Assembly (NCBI GenBank): GCA_002389645.1
Contig: DGQE01000018.1
Location: 124,001 to 188,000 of the forward strand
DNA length: 64,000 bases
Direction of reading: 5' to 3'
Source of the DNA: Flavobacteriales bacterium UBA4422
Lineage (GTDB): Bacteria; Bacteroidota; Bacteroidia; Flavobacteriales_G; Salibacteraceae
This document shows, piece by piece, positions 46,538-54,708 of the stretch. A program made the translations under genes and the position numbers. Position 1 is the stretch's first letter. Every line of letters starts with the position of its first letter. The notes beneath the pieces are model-generated. The model was given only the letters and a program-made list of their open reading frames with translations, was not told the DNA's origin and made no database searches.

Positions 46538-47148
46538 TGTTTTTCCTTCGTTATGAATGGAAGCAATTTTTGGTAAAAATCATCTCCGGCTTCTTCTATT
46601 GATTTACCGGCAGTTAAAACTTCTATCGTTGGATTTTTTGGGGATTCAAACGGTGCTGAAATTCCGGTAAAATCTTTAATTTCTCCTTTACGCGCTTTTG
46701 CATATAAGCCTTTTACATCGCGTTTTTCGCACTCTTCAAACGGTGTGTTAATGAACACCTCAACAAAGTCGCTGTCGCCTACGATGTTGCGAGCCATATT
46801 TCTAATTTCTTCTGTGGGACTCACAAAGCAATTTATGCAGATGACGCCACCATCCATGAAAAGCTTTGATACTTCGGCAATCCTTCTTATGTTTTCGTTC
46901 CTGTCTTCTTCACTAAAACCAAGTCCTTTATTTAGTCCTGAGCGCACGTTGTCACCGTCAAGCAACTTAGTAAAGAAACCATTGTCGAGCAGTTTTCGTT
47001 CTAGGTATTTTGCCAGCGTGGTCTTTCCAGATCCACTCAAGCCCGTCATCCAAATAACTTTGGCTTTTTGGTTTAAGAACGCCTCCTTTTCTTCACGAGA
47101 GATAATCTCATCAAAAACACTGTAAATATTTTGGCCTTCGTTTTTCAC
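46534..47148 (-). CDS. cysC: Adenylylsulfate kinase CysC
   Basis: A 204-residue APS kinase with a GTG start at 47148. The P-loop GLSGSGKTT lies at residues 36-44, followed by LLDGDNVRSGLNKGLGFSEEDR and FVSPTEEIR. It phosphorylates APS to PAPS, the sulfate donor. It leads the operon behind a TACATTTG box. No sulfite-generating reductase is present in the window. Confidence 0.94.
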   Translation of the reverse strand: MKNEGQNIYSVFDEIISREEKEAFLNQKAKVIWMTGLSGSGKTTLAKYLERKLLDNGFFTKLLDGDNVRSGLNKGLGFSEEDRNENIRRIAEVSKLFMDGGVICINCFVSPTEEIRNMARNIVGDSDFVEVFINTPFEECEKRDVKGLYAKARKGEIKDFTGISAPFESPKNPTIEVLTAGKSIEEAGDDFYQKLLPFITKEKQ

Positions 47149-47158
47149 TAAGAGCGTG

Positions 47159-47166
47159 CAAATGTA
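47159..47166 (-). promoter_or_regulatory. -7 promoter box TACATTTG for cysCDN
   Basis: Exact TAnnTTTG match on the minus strand ending 10 bases before the cysC GTG. Confidence 0.5.
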
Positions 47167-47283
47167 GGAATTAGGTGAAGTAATCGAGTGTAAGCTAGTT
47201 AATTTCCTATTAAATCGATAGAGTAAAGGTGTTTGTTTGCTATCAGGGCCTTTATAAGACTAATTCAGAGACTATTATTCTGT

Positions 47284-47291
47284 TAATTTTG
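47284..47291 (+). promoter_or_regulatory. -7 promoter box TAATTTTG of deoC
   Basis: Exact TAnnTTTG match ending 6 bases before the ATG at 47298. This placement argues for the 47298 start over an in-frame start at 47229. Confidence 0.55.
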
Positions 47292-47297
47292 TCGCTT

Positions 47298-48212
47298 ATG
47301 AAAGCAGATAAGATGCTCCAAAATTTCAAGTTGACACCCGTTGATCAAATGGGGATAAATGAACGCATTGTTCGAATTAAAGCTCGGAGTATAAAGAATG
47401 AAACGAAGGCGCAAGGACTGAAAATGGCCTTGAATATGATCGATTTGACCTCGCTTGAAGGAGCTGATACTCCCAAAAAGGTGAGCCAGATGTGCTATAA
47501 AGCAATGCATCCGCATGATTCAATGCAGGGACTGCCAATGGTAGCAGCGGTATGTGTTTATCCAACTCTGGTGAAAACGGCAAAAAATGCGCTGAAAGGA
47601 AGTGGTGTGAAAGTAGCAGCTGTGGCAACGTATTTTCCCAGCGGTCAAACCAATCTAAAAGCCAAGCTAGATGAAACCTCTTATGCCATTGGTGAAGGTG
47701 CAGATGAGATTGACATGGTCATTTCAAGAGGAAAGTTTTTGCAAGGTGAATACGCCTATGTGCTGGACGAGATTCTTGCTGTGAAAGATATTTGTCATGC
47801 GAGCAATGTTCGCTTGAAAGTGATTCTTGAAACTGGCGAACTAGGATCATTTGATGAGGTTAGGAAAGCGAGTGATATTGCACTTCAGGCAAACCCCGAT
47901 TTCATTAAAACAAGTACAGGTAAAATTGGTCAAGCCGCAAACATGCCAGTGACTTTGGTAATGCTTCAAGCCATTTGGGACCATTATCAGAAAACGGGAG
48001 TGCAAGTGGGCATGAAACCTGCGGGAGGAATTTCAGATGCTAAAACGGCACTACACTATTTAATGATGGTGAAAGAAGTATTGGGAGAGCAGTGGTTGAC
48101 CAATGAATGGTTCAGGTTTGGTGCGAGTCGATTGGCCAATGACATATTGATGCAATTAGCAAAGCAAGAAACCGGACTCTATCAATCGGCTGGGTATTTT
48201 TCGAAGGATTGA
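47298..48212 (+). CDS. deoC: Deoxyribose-phosphate aldolase
   Basis: A 304-residue class I aldolase. Recognisable are DLTSLEGADT at the N-terminus, VAAVATYFPSGQTNLKAK, EIDMVISRGKFLQGEY, VILETGEL and the Schiff-base lysine in DFIKTSTGK. It splits deoxyribose 5-phosphate to glyceraldehyde 3-phosphate and acetaldehyde. The start at 47298 is supported by the promoter box just upstream. Acetaldehyde could be oxidised by the ALDH encoded 1.2 kb downstream. It ends one base short of the convergent YiiX-like gene. Confidence 0.93.
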   Translation: MKADKMLQNFKLTPVDQMGINERIVRIKARSIKNETKAQGLKMALNMIDLTSLEGADTPKKVSQMCYKAMHPHDSMQGLPMVAAVCVYPTLVKTAKNALKGSGVKVAAVATYFPSGQTNLKAKLDETSYAIGEGADEIDMVISRGKFLQGEYAYVLDEILAVKDICHASNVRLKVILETGELGSFDEVRKASDIALQANPDFIKTSTGKIGQAANMPVTLVMLQAIWDHYQKTGVQVGMKPAGGISDAKTALHYLMMVKEVLGEQWLTNEWFRFGASRLANDILMQLAKQETGLYQSAGYFSKD

Positions 48213-48213
48213 A

Positions 48214-48801
48214 CTACCATTTATAGACAACCTTGAATTCAGGATTACTGAATATTGAATTGAACATGTAAATGTTCTTTTTCGAGACATTTCTCGTTTC
48301 AAAACAGCTTATTCTTGCTCCTTTGTCAAAGATGAATTGTATGAACTCGGAGCAATAAAACGCTGTAGAGTCTGCGTTGTTAAACTCATGATCAAAAGCA
48401 ATATCCTGCCTCAGTTTTGTAAGGGCCTTTCTCAGTACAGTCTGCGTTTTGATAGAGTCAATTTGTGGTCTGAGGATGAAGAATGTTCCTTTTTTAACAT
48501 CAGTCAAAAACCTTTTTAGAGGGATTTTTTGCACGCCATCCGTTTCGGCTAAAGTTCCTGAAACCGAATGCAACAAAGCAAATTCATTGCTGTCTTTGCA
48601 CAGAATGGCTGAATGAGAAATGTCTATTTCTTCATCCAACGTTTTTGTGATTAGTCTGCTAATTTGTCCGTGCCCGCACTTTATAATAATATCGCCTTCT
48701 TGTATGATAGAGTCGATAGAAGGCTTTTCTTGAGGCTTTTCAGCAGATTCATTTGAGCAAGAAACAGAACTAAGGCACACAAAAAGGGGAAGCATTTGCA
48801 T
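48214..48801 (-). CDS. YiiX-like NlpC/P60-family lipoprotein hydrolase
   Basis: A 195-residue lipoprotein; I chose the ATG at 48801, which follows AAGGGGA and gives a short signal ending in lipobox SSVSC; longer in-frame starts overlap the upstream gene. The core has GDIIIKCGHGQISRL, DISHSAIL with a likely catalytic His, and STAFYCSEFIQFIF with a likely catalytic Cys, matching permuted papain-fold YiiX/YebB proteins. Substrates may be peptidoglycan peptides or lipids; this is inference. It follows the lipocalin-like gene by 34 bases. Confidence 0.75.
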   Translation of the reverse strand: MQMLPLFVCLSSVSCSNESAEKPQEKPSIDSIIQEGDIIIKCGHGQISRLITKTLDEEIDISHSAILCKDSNEFALLHSVSGTLAETDGVQKIPLKRFLTDVKKGTFFILRPQIDSIKTQTVLRKALTKLRQDIAFDHEFNNADSTAFYCSEFIQFIFDKGARISCFETRNVSKKNIYMFNSIFSNPEFKVVYKW

Positions 48802-48835
48802 GATTCCCCTTTGCAGTGATTTAGAAATAGATCGA

Positions 48836-49264
48836 TTAGATTTTCTCAATGGTGGTTTCAACAAGAGTGCCATCTTCAGTTGTTGACCAAACAAATTTGT
48901 CATCAGAGCTTTCAACTATGTCAGCAACTGTAGTTGAGGGAACTCCAAGAATATCTAGATTGATCGTGATAGTTTCTCCTTTATCAGAAATAGAGTAAGT
49001 GAAAGGAGTCACTACTTCTCCCTTTAGTGGATCGATGGTTGTCCATGTGCCACCGCAATCTTCGTTCTTTACTTTACATGTTTCAAACTCATATACATCG
49101 TCAGCATATGTAGAGTCTGGCTGACTAATGCCATCATAAGATAAGTCGGTCACTTTCCACTTGCCGTCAGCTAGTTGCTTTACTACTTTTTGATCTTTGC
49201 TACAAGCTGCGATGACAAAGAGAATCGCTACGGCAGAAACTGCCAATTTGAAAATATTTTTCAT
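48836..49264 (-). CDS. Small lipocalin-like lipoprotein
   Basis: A 142-residue lipoprotein with signal peptide and lipobox IAAC. The mature sequence KQLADGKWKVTDLSYDG followed by alternating strands (CGGTWTTID, GETITINLDILG, KFVWSTTEDG) resembles the lipocalin-like families common in Bacteroidota. Two cysteines (CKVKNEDC) may form a disulfide. The ligand is unknown. Confidence 0.7.
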   Translation of the reverse strand: MKNIFKLAVSAVAILFVIAACSKDQKVVKQLADGKWKVTDLSYDGISQPDSTYADDVYEFETCKVKNEDCGGTWTTIDPLKGEVVTPFTYSISDKGETITINLDILGVPSTTVADIVESSDDKFVWSTTEDGTLVETTIEKI

Positions 49265-49281
49265 AAGTGATTAATTTTTGC

Positions 49282-49295
49282 AAAGGTCGACCTTT
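49282..49295. promoter_or_regulatory. Perfect 14-bp palindrome AAAGGTCGACCTTT
   Basis: A self-complementary site in the 99-base divergent region between the lipocalin-like gene and the ALDH gene. It overlaps a minus-strand GACCTTTG (49281-49288) that could be the -7 box of the lipoprotein gene, so it is a good operator candidate. Confidence 0.45.
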
Positions 49296-49351
49296 TTGAT
49301 TCTGAAAATGAATGTTAATTAAAAAAGATAACAGCTTCTGAAACCAAAATT

Positions 49352-49359
49352 TAGTTTTG
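49352..49359 (+). promoter_or_regulatory. -7 promoter box TAGTTTTG of the ALDH operon
   Basis: Exact TAnnTTTG match ending 4 bases before the ATG at 49364. Confidence 0.5.
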
Positions 49360-49363
49360 TTGT

Positions 49364-50800
49364 ATGGACAATCACTGGAATTTGAGCCCAGCTGCAGAAA
49401 GCGCTGAAATAGCAAAACTGAAACCCAAATACGAGTTGTTTATCAACGGTAATTGGCAAGAGCCAAAGAGCAAGAAGTATTTTAAGACCATCAATCCTGC
49501 CAATGAGGCGATGTTGGCAAAGGTTGCTGAAGCGGGCAGCGAAGATGTTGATGCCGCATTCAAGGCAGCTGAAACGGCATTCAAACCGTGGAATAAGCTT
49601 TCAGGTGCGGAACGAGGGAAATACATATATCGTATCGCACGGATGATTCAAGAGCGAAGCAGAGAGTTTGCTGTTATTGAATCGTTGGATGGAGGTAAAC
49701 CTATTCGAGAGTCTCGAGATATTGATATTCCATTAGCAGCTGCTCATTTCTTTTATTATGCTGGTTGGGCCGATAAATTGCAATATGCTTTTCCAAATAA
49801 AAAGATTCAATCTATAGGAGTTGCAGCTCAGATCATCCCGTGGAATTTTCCATTGTTGATGGCCGCTTGGAAAATTGCGCCTGCGCTTGCCTGTGGTAAT
49901 ACAGTAGTACTAAAACCAGCGGAAACCACTCCGCTTACCGCTTTGAAACTTGCTGAGATTATTGAGGAATCTGGACTACCCAAAGGAGTGGTGAATATCA
50001 TTACTGGCGCTGGAGAAACAGGAGCATTGATGACCAATCATTCGATTCCGAAAAAATTGGCCTTTACAGGATCCACTGAGGTGGGGAAGAAAATTTATAA
50101 AGCTGCCTTAGAAGGCAATAAAAAGGTTACGCTAGAATTAGGTGGTAAAGCGGCAAACATCATTTTTGATGACGCACCCATTGATGCTGCAGTAGAAGGA
50201 ATAATCAACGGTATTTACTTCAATCAAGGTCATGTTTGCTGTGCAGGCTCGCGCTTGTTTGTGCAAGAATCGGTATATGAAGAAGTACTTTCCAAGTTGA
50301 AGAAACGTATGGATTCACTGATTGTTGGAGATCCTATGGATAAGAACACCGACATAGGAGCAATCAACTCGGCAGCTCAATTGAAAACGATTGAGGAGTA
50401 CATTAAAATTGGCAAAGAAGAAGGCGCTGAGATGTACCAACCTGAGTGTGATCTCCCAAAAAATGGCAATTGGTGCAAGCCAACTCTGTTTACCAATGTA
50501 GCCCAAAGCAACCGCATAGCTCAAGAAGAGATTTTTGGTCCTGTACTTGCTATTCAAACCTTTAGAACGATAGATGAAGTAATTGATAAAGCAAACAATA
50601 CTCCTTATGGTTTAAGTGCAGGAGTTTGGACAGATAAAGGCTCAAAGATCTTCCAGTTGACGCAGGCACTCAATGCAGGTGTCGTTTGGGCAAATACATA
50701 CAATAAGTTTGACCCTACCAGTCCGTTTGGTGGATATAAGGAAAGTGGCTTTGGTCGTGAAGGAGGAGTCCACGGATTAGGAGCTTATTTGAAATACTAA
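49364..50800 (+). CDS. Aldehyde dehydrogenase, catalytic member of an ALDH pair
   Basis: A 478-residue NAD(P)-dependent aldehyde dehydrogenase with intact catalytic residues: Asn161 in PWNFPL, Glu258 in ELGGK and Cys292 in NQGHVCCAGSR. The C-terminal segment SPFGGYKESGFGREGG is also present. Substrate cannot be read from sequence; nearby deoC suggests acetaldehyde. Ten bases later comes a truncated ALDH homologue, an arrangement that looks like a split form of two-domain ALDH16. Confidence 0.93.
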   Translation: MDNHWNLSPAAESAEIAKLKPKYELFINGNWQEPKSKKYFKTINPANEAMLAKVAEAGSEDVDAAFKAAETAFKPWNKLSGAERGKYIYRIARMIQERSREFAVIESLDGGKPIRESRDIDIPLAAAHFFYYAGWADKLQYAFPNKKIQSIGVAAQIIPWNFPLLMAAWKIAPALACGNTVVLKPAETTPLTALKLAEIIEESGLPKGVVNIITGAGETGALMTNHSIPKKLAFTGSTEVGKKIYKAALEGNKKVTLELGGKAANIIFDDAPIDAAVEGIINGIYFNQGHVCCAGSRLFVQESVYEEVLSKLKKRMDSLIVGDPMDKNTDIGAINSAAQLKTIEEYIKIGKEEGAEMYQPECDLPKNGNWCKPTLFTNVAQSNRIAQEEIFGPVLAIQTFRTIDEVIDKANNTPYGLSAGVWTDKGSKIFQLTQALNAGVVWANTYNKFDPTSPFGGYKESGFGREGGVHGLGAYLKY

Positions 50801-50809
50801 GATTATAAA

Positions 50810-51676
50810 ATGACTAGATTGAACGTTCAAAAGACATACAAAATCTTTATCGGAGGAAAATTTCCACGGACCGAATCGGGAAGGCATTATGCAATAGAGA
50901 ACAGCAAAGGAGAGCATGTTGCAAACATGTGCTTGAGTTCGCGTAAAGACTTTCGAAATGCAGTTGTTGCTGCTCGAAAAGCTCAACCGGCTTGGGCGGG
51001 AATCACAGCTTATAATCGAAGTCAAATACTCTATCGCTTAGCCGAAATGCTGGAGTCGCGAAAGGCTTCTTTTATGGATGAAATGAATAGTTTGGGGTTG
51101 TCTAAAAAGCAAGCAGAGAAAGAAGTCAGCTCATCGATAGATGCCTTGGTTTACTACGCAGGTTGGTGTGATAAATACACTGCGCTTTTCAGTTCGGTTA
51201 ATCCTACAGCATCAGCTCATTTCAATTTTTCAGTGCATGAACCCACGGGGGTTGTGGCCGCAATTGCTCCTGAAGATTCTCCTTTGTTTGGATTGATTTC
51301 AGTTATTGCTCCTTCAATCGCGGGTGGAAATGCCGTAATTGTTTTAGCTTCTGAAATGAAGGCAACCTCTGCCATCAGTTTTGCAGAAGTGGTTCAAAAT
51401 TCTGACGTTCCTGGTGGTGTGATCAATATTCTTACTGGTAATTTAGCTGAGCTTCTCCCGCACATGGCTTCTCATATGGACGTAAACGCCTTGACCATGA
51501 CAAGGGGTGAGTTGGATGTGAAATCACAAGCGAGCTTAATTGAAAACGTGAAAAGATTTTATGATTGGACTAACAAATGGCAAAACCAAGATCCTTATTT
51601 AATTCTTGACCTTCAAGAAGTAAAAACTACTTGGCACCCTGTTCAGAAGAGTGTGGCAAGTGGAGGAGGGTATTAG
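50810..51676 (+). CDS. Truncated non-catalytic aldehyde dehydrogenase homologue
   Basis: A 288-residue protein homologous to the N-terminal half of ALDHs: YKIFIGGKFPRTESGRHYAI, PAWAGITAYNRSQILYRLAEML, YYAGWCDKYTALF and VHEPTGVVAAIAPEDSPLFG, where the catalytic Asn of PWN is replaced (PED). The ELGGK region and nucleophile-Cys domain are absent; after residue 235 it passes straight to a C-terminal tail (DWTNKWQ, EVKTTWHPV). The frame is clean, so it is a pseudoenzyme rather than a frameshifted pseudogene. It resembles the second, non-catalytic domain of ALDH16 and probably binds the preceding ALDH. Confidence 0.8.
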   Translation: MTRLNVQKTYKIFIGGKFPRTESGRHYAIENSKGEHVANMCLSSRKDFRNAVVAARKAQPAWAGITAYNRSQILYRLAEMLESRKASFMDEMNSLGLSKKQAEKEVSSSIDALVYYAGWCDKYTALFSSVNPTASAHFNFSVHEPTGVVAAIAPEDSPLFGLISVIAPSIAGGNAVIVLASEMKATSAISFAEVVQNSDVPGGVINILTGNLAELLPHMASHMDVNALTMTRGELDVKSQASLIENVKRFYDWTNKWQNQDPYLILDLQEVKTTWHPVQKSVASGGGY

Positions 51677-51695
51677 TGTTTTCTCTTAGTTGAAA

Positions 51696-51703
51696 TACCT
51701 TTC
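51696..51703 (+). promoter_or_regulatory. Possible -7 box TACCTTTC of cysQ
   Basis: One mismatch from TAnnTTTG, 8 bases before the ATG at 51712. It could give cysQ its own transcript within the ALDH unit. Confidence 0.3.
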
Positions 51704-51711
51704 TTCGTGCC

Positions 51712-52494
51712 ATGAAATTTGAACGACTGTTGATCGAAGCTTCTCTGAAAGCTGGAGAAGAAATCATGAAGGTGTATGCCCGTGATTTTGATGTGGAAAC
51801 GAAAGAAGACAGCAGCCCGCTTACTGAGGCGGATAAGAACAGCCATCTGGCCATTATGTCTTTTTTAGAGCAAACCGAATTACCCATATTGAGCGAAGAA
51901 GGCAAGCATATGGATTATGCTGAACGCAAAGACTGGAATCAATTTTGGTTGGTCGATCCGCTGGATGGAACCAAAGAATTTGTAAAGAAGAATGGTGAGT
52001 TCACCGTAAACATCGCCTTGATAGAAAACGGGTTGCCTGTTTATGGAATCATCTACGCGCCAGTGCTCAAGAAATTGTTTGTTGGGAATGTGGGCACTGA
52101 AGCTTGGATTGCAGAAAACGTTGAAACAACATCATCTGTTGACTCGATTTTAGAACAGAAGATTTCCATTCCGAAAACAAAGCCTTCTGAACCCTACATC
52201 GTTGTTGCGAGTCGCAGTCATTTTAGTCCTGAAACCCAAGCATTTGTTGATGAATTGAAGAAAGAAAAGGGTGAGATAGAATTCGCTTCCATGGGGTCGA
52301 GCTTAAAAATTTGCCTCGTAGCTGAAGGTGCAGCGGACATATATCCGCGCTTTGGTCCAACCATGGAATGGGATACAGGAGCTGGTCATGCTATTGCAAA
52401 AGCGGCTGGTAAAATGGTGACGGATCACTCTACTGGCGAAGAGATGAAATACAACAAGGAGAACCTGCTTAACAACTGGTTTATTGGAGAATAA
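51712..52494 (+). CDS. cysQ: 3'(2'),5'-bisphosphate nucleotidase CysQ
   Basis: A 260-residue inositol-monophosphatase-superfamily enzyme. Metal-binding motifs are SEEG near residue 62, DPLDGTKEF near 82 and WDTGAGHAI near 222. It hydrolyses PAP to AMP, relieving product inhibition when PAPS is used. This complements cysCDN, encoded 4 kb away. It follows the ALDH pair by 35 bases and overlaps the convergent BNR gene by 14 bases. Confidence 0.92.
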   Translation: MKFERLLIEASLKAGEEIMKVYARDFDVETKEDSSPLTEADKNSHLAIMSFLEQTELPILSEEGKHMDYAERKDWNQFWLVDPLDGTKEFVKKNGEFTVNIALIENGLPVYGIIYAPVLKKLFVGNVGTEAWIAENVETTSSVDSILEQKISIPKTKPSEPYIVVASRSHFSPETQAFVDELKKEKGEIEFASMGSSLKICLVAEGAADIYPRFGPTMEWDTGAGHAIAKAAGKMVTDHSTGEEMKYNKENLLNNWFIGE

Positions 52495-53527
52495 TTCGCG
52501 CCATCTTTCCATTTCTTCCAACAGCCCAGCCGGTTTCATTGCTTAGGGTACAAGAAAAGTATCCCTCATCGCCATTGGCAATCCATGTTTTGCCTTTGTC
52601 AATTGAGTAATCGCTTCCTGATCTGCCTACTGCTAAAAGAAGTGATCCATCTGTTGTGGTTGCGACACATGATCGATATCCTCTCGGGTTATTTCTGGTG
52701 ATCAGGTCCCATGTTTTTCCACTATCAGAAGTGATTGCACAATTGGATGAGGCATTAGTGCTATCGATATAACTTCCGCCCACAATTATACCTTCATTAG
52801 CATTCCAGAAGGTCATGGAAAATATTCCCGCACCTGTTTCACTAAAAAGTGGGGTTTCATTAGGGGTGAATTGGTAAAAGTCTCTATTTCGAGAATAAAC
52901 ATGGCTTTTCTTTCCTCCACTGGTTGCTATCCAGACCTGATCTGCCATCACTTTTATTCCCGTTCCACTAGCAGCGTAGCTCGCTTCAGCTGAGTCTAAT
53001 ATTGGTCGAAATTGTTCGTCTACCCAATTCCAGTGCGTTCCAAAGTCTATGGATTCAATCAATGTCATTTTGCCGTCAACAGGATCGCCATAAGCATAGC
53101 CGATTCCATCTTTTGTGAAGTCCATTCCATCAAAGAAGTAATTACTATCGGCTTCATTAAAAACTAAATTCCACGTTGCTCCTCCATCCGAAGTTCTGAA
53201 AATACTGAGTCCATTGCCAGAGTTCATTACCAATGCATTGTTGTGGTCAAAGCCGTGTATGTCTCTAAAATCTAGTTTTTCTGCCTTGGGAACAGAAATA
53301 TCTGTCCAAGTATTTCCATCGGTTGTTTTCAATACAGTTCCTTCTGTTCCACTTGCCCATGCCACAGAGTCGTTGACCATATATAATCCTCTCAGGTGGC
53401 TTTTAGTGATGCGTTCAATCGGCTGCCAAGTGGGCTTTTTCTCATTTTTTATGAGAGTTTTCTCGTTCTCTCCAGAACAAGAAGAGAAGCCTAAGATAAT
53501 TAGAAGGATAGATGAAATGGTTTTCAC
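52481..53527 (-). CDS. BNR/Ycf48-like beta-propeller lipoprotein
   Basis: A 348-residue lipoprotein with a GTG start at 53527, signal peptide and lipobox FSSC. The mature part has repeated blades with W-A-S-G-T-E-G, TTDGNTWTDI, TSDGGATWNLV, SIDFGTHWNWV, TSDSGKTWDLI and SIDKGKTWI motifs, as in sialidase-type BNR and Ycf48-like propellers. Automatic tools often call such proteins oxidoreductases, which nothing here supports. A role in protein assembly or glycan binding is possible. Confidence 0.82.
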   Translation of the reverse strand: MKTISSILLIILGFSSCSGENEKTLIKNEKKPTWQPIERITKSHLRGLYMVNDSVAWASGTEGTVLKTTDGNTWTDISVPKAEKLDFRDIHGFDHNNALVMNSGNGLSIFRTSDGGATWNLVFNEADSNYFFDGMDFTKDGIGYAYGDPVDGKMTLIESIDFGTHWNWVDEQFRPILDSAEASYAASGTGIKVMADQVWIATSGGKKSHVYSRNRDFYQFTPNETPLFSETGAGIFSMTFWNANEGIIVGGSYIDSTNASSNCAITSDSGKTWDLITRNNPRGYRSCVATTTDGSLLLAVGRSGSDYSIDKGKTWIANGDEGYFSCTLSNETGWAVGRNGKMARIILQ

Positions 53528-53606
53528 GAGGGTATTTAGAATTGTGGGTGTGCAGGTACCGTTTGAATTGTTGGATTTTCTAACCTGAAATCCTGTTCCA
53601 ATATAC

Positions 53607-53614
53607 TACTTTCG
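53607..53614 (+). promoter_or_regulatory. Putative -7 box TACTTTCG of the gmd operon
   Basis: One mismatch from TAnnTTTG, ending 5 bases before the gmd ATG. Confidence 0.4.
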
Positions 53615-53619
53615 CAGCC

Positions 53620-54708
53620 ATGTCTAAAGTCGCATTAATCACCGGAATCACCGGACAAGATGGAGCCTATTTAGCGGAATTGCTTTTGAGCAAAGGCTAT
53701 GTAGTGCACGGAGTCAAGAGGAGAAGTAGTTTGTTCAATACCGAAAGGATTGATCACCTATATCAAGATCCACATGAGAAAAATTTGAGGTTTAAATTGC
53801 ACTATGGTGATTTGACAGATAGCACGAATTTGATTCGAATTATCCAGGAAACGCAGCCCGATGAGATTTACAATCTTGCTGCTCAAAGTCACGTGATGGT
53901 TTCATTTGAAACTCCTGAATACACTGCCAATTCGGATGCTTTAGGTACTCTTAGAATTCTTGAAGCCATTCGTATATTAGGATTGGTAGAAAAAACAAAA
54001 TTCTACCAAGCTTCTACCAGCGAGCTCTACGGAAAGGTGCAAGAAATTCCTCAAACTGAAAAAACGCCATTCTATCCGCGAAGCCCTTATGGCGTTGCTA
54101 AATTATATGCATTTTGGATTTGCAAGAACTATAGAGAAGCTTATAACATTTTCGCTTGTAATGGTATTCTGTTTAACCATGAATCTCCATTGAGAGGTGA
54201 GACCTTCGTTACTCGAAAAATCACTAGGGCCGCTGCGAAGTATAAGCTTGGTCTTCAGAAGAAGCTTTATTTAGGAAACCTTGATGCAAAACGCGATTGG
54301 GGTCATGCAAAAGACTATGTAGAAGGCATGTGGCGCATGCTTCAGCAAGACCATCCTGATGATTATGTGTTGGCTACCGGAACAACCATTCCTGTTCGCG
54401 ACTTCGTTCAAATGTCATTTGCTGAAATTGGCGTTGAACTGGAGTGGAAAGGACAAGGTGTAGAAGAAAAAGGATTCGATAAAGCTACAGGAGAAGCAGT
54501 GGTAGAAGTTGATCCTGCATATTTTAGACCAACCGAAGTAGACTTGTTGGTAGGTGATGCAACCAAGGCCAAGAATGAATTGGGTTGGGTACCTAGGTGT
54601 ACAGTTCAAGAGTTATGTGCTGACATGGTGAAGGCAGACCTTGATCGATTTACTAGAGATAAATACCTTATGGATGGTGGTCATGATGTGACCCTAACAC
54701 AAGAGTAA
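53620..54708 (+). CDS. gmd: GDP-mannose 4,6-dehydratase
   Basis: A 362-residue short-chain dehydrogenase-type enzyme. The NADP motif GITGQDGAYLAELL is at residues 9-22 and the catalytic YGVAK (Tyr near 157), with upstream ASTSELYGKVQE, is intact. It makes GDP-4-keto-6-deoxymannose, the precursor of GDP-fucose. Its stop overlaps the fcl start by one base (TAATG), and both enzymes form one pathway. Confidence 0.96.
   Translation: MSKVALITGITGQDGAYLAELLLSKGYVVHGVKRRSSLFNTERIDHLYQDPHEKNLRFKLHYGDLTDSTNLIRIIQETQPDEIYNLAAQSHVMVSFETPEYTANSDALGTLRILEAIRILGLVEKTKFYQASTSELYGKVQEIPQTEKTPFYPRSPYGVAKLYAFWICKNYREAYNIFACNGILFNHESPLRGETFVTRKITRAAAKYKLGLQKKLYLGNLDAKRDWGHAKDYVEGMWRMLQQDHPDDYVLATGTTIPVRDFVQMSFAEIGVELEWKGQGVEEKGFDKATGEAVVEVDPAYFRPTEVDLLVGDATKAKNELGWVPRCTVQELCADMVKADLDRFTRDKYLMDGGHDVTLTQE

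Noticed and set aside
50810..51676. Short ALDH as a frameshifted pseudogene
   Set aside because: The frame is clean, it has its own start and stop, keeps a distinct C-terminal tail, and no remnant of the missing catalytic domain is found before cysQ.
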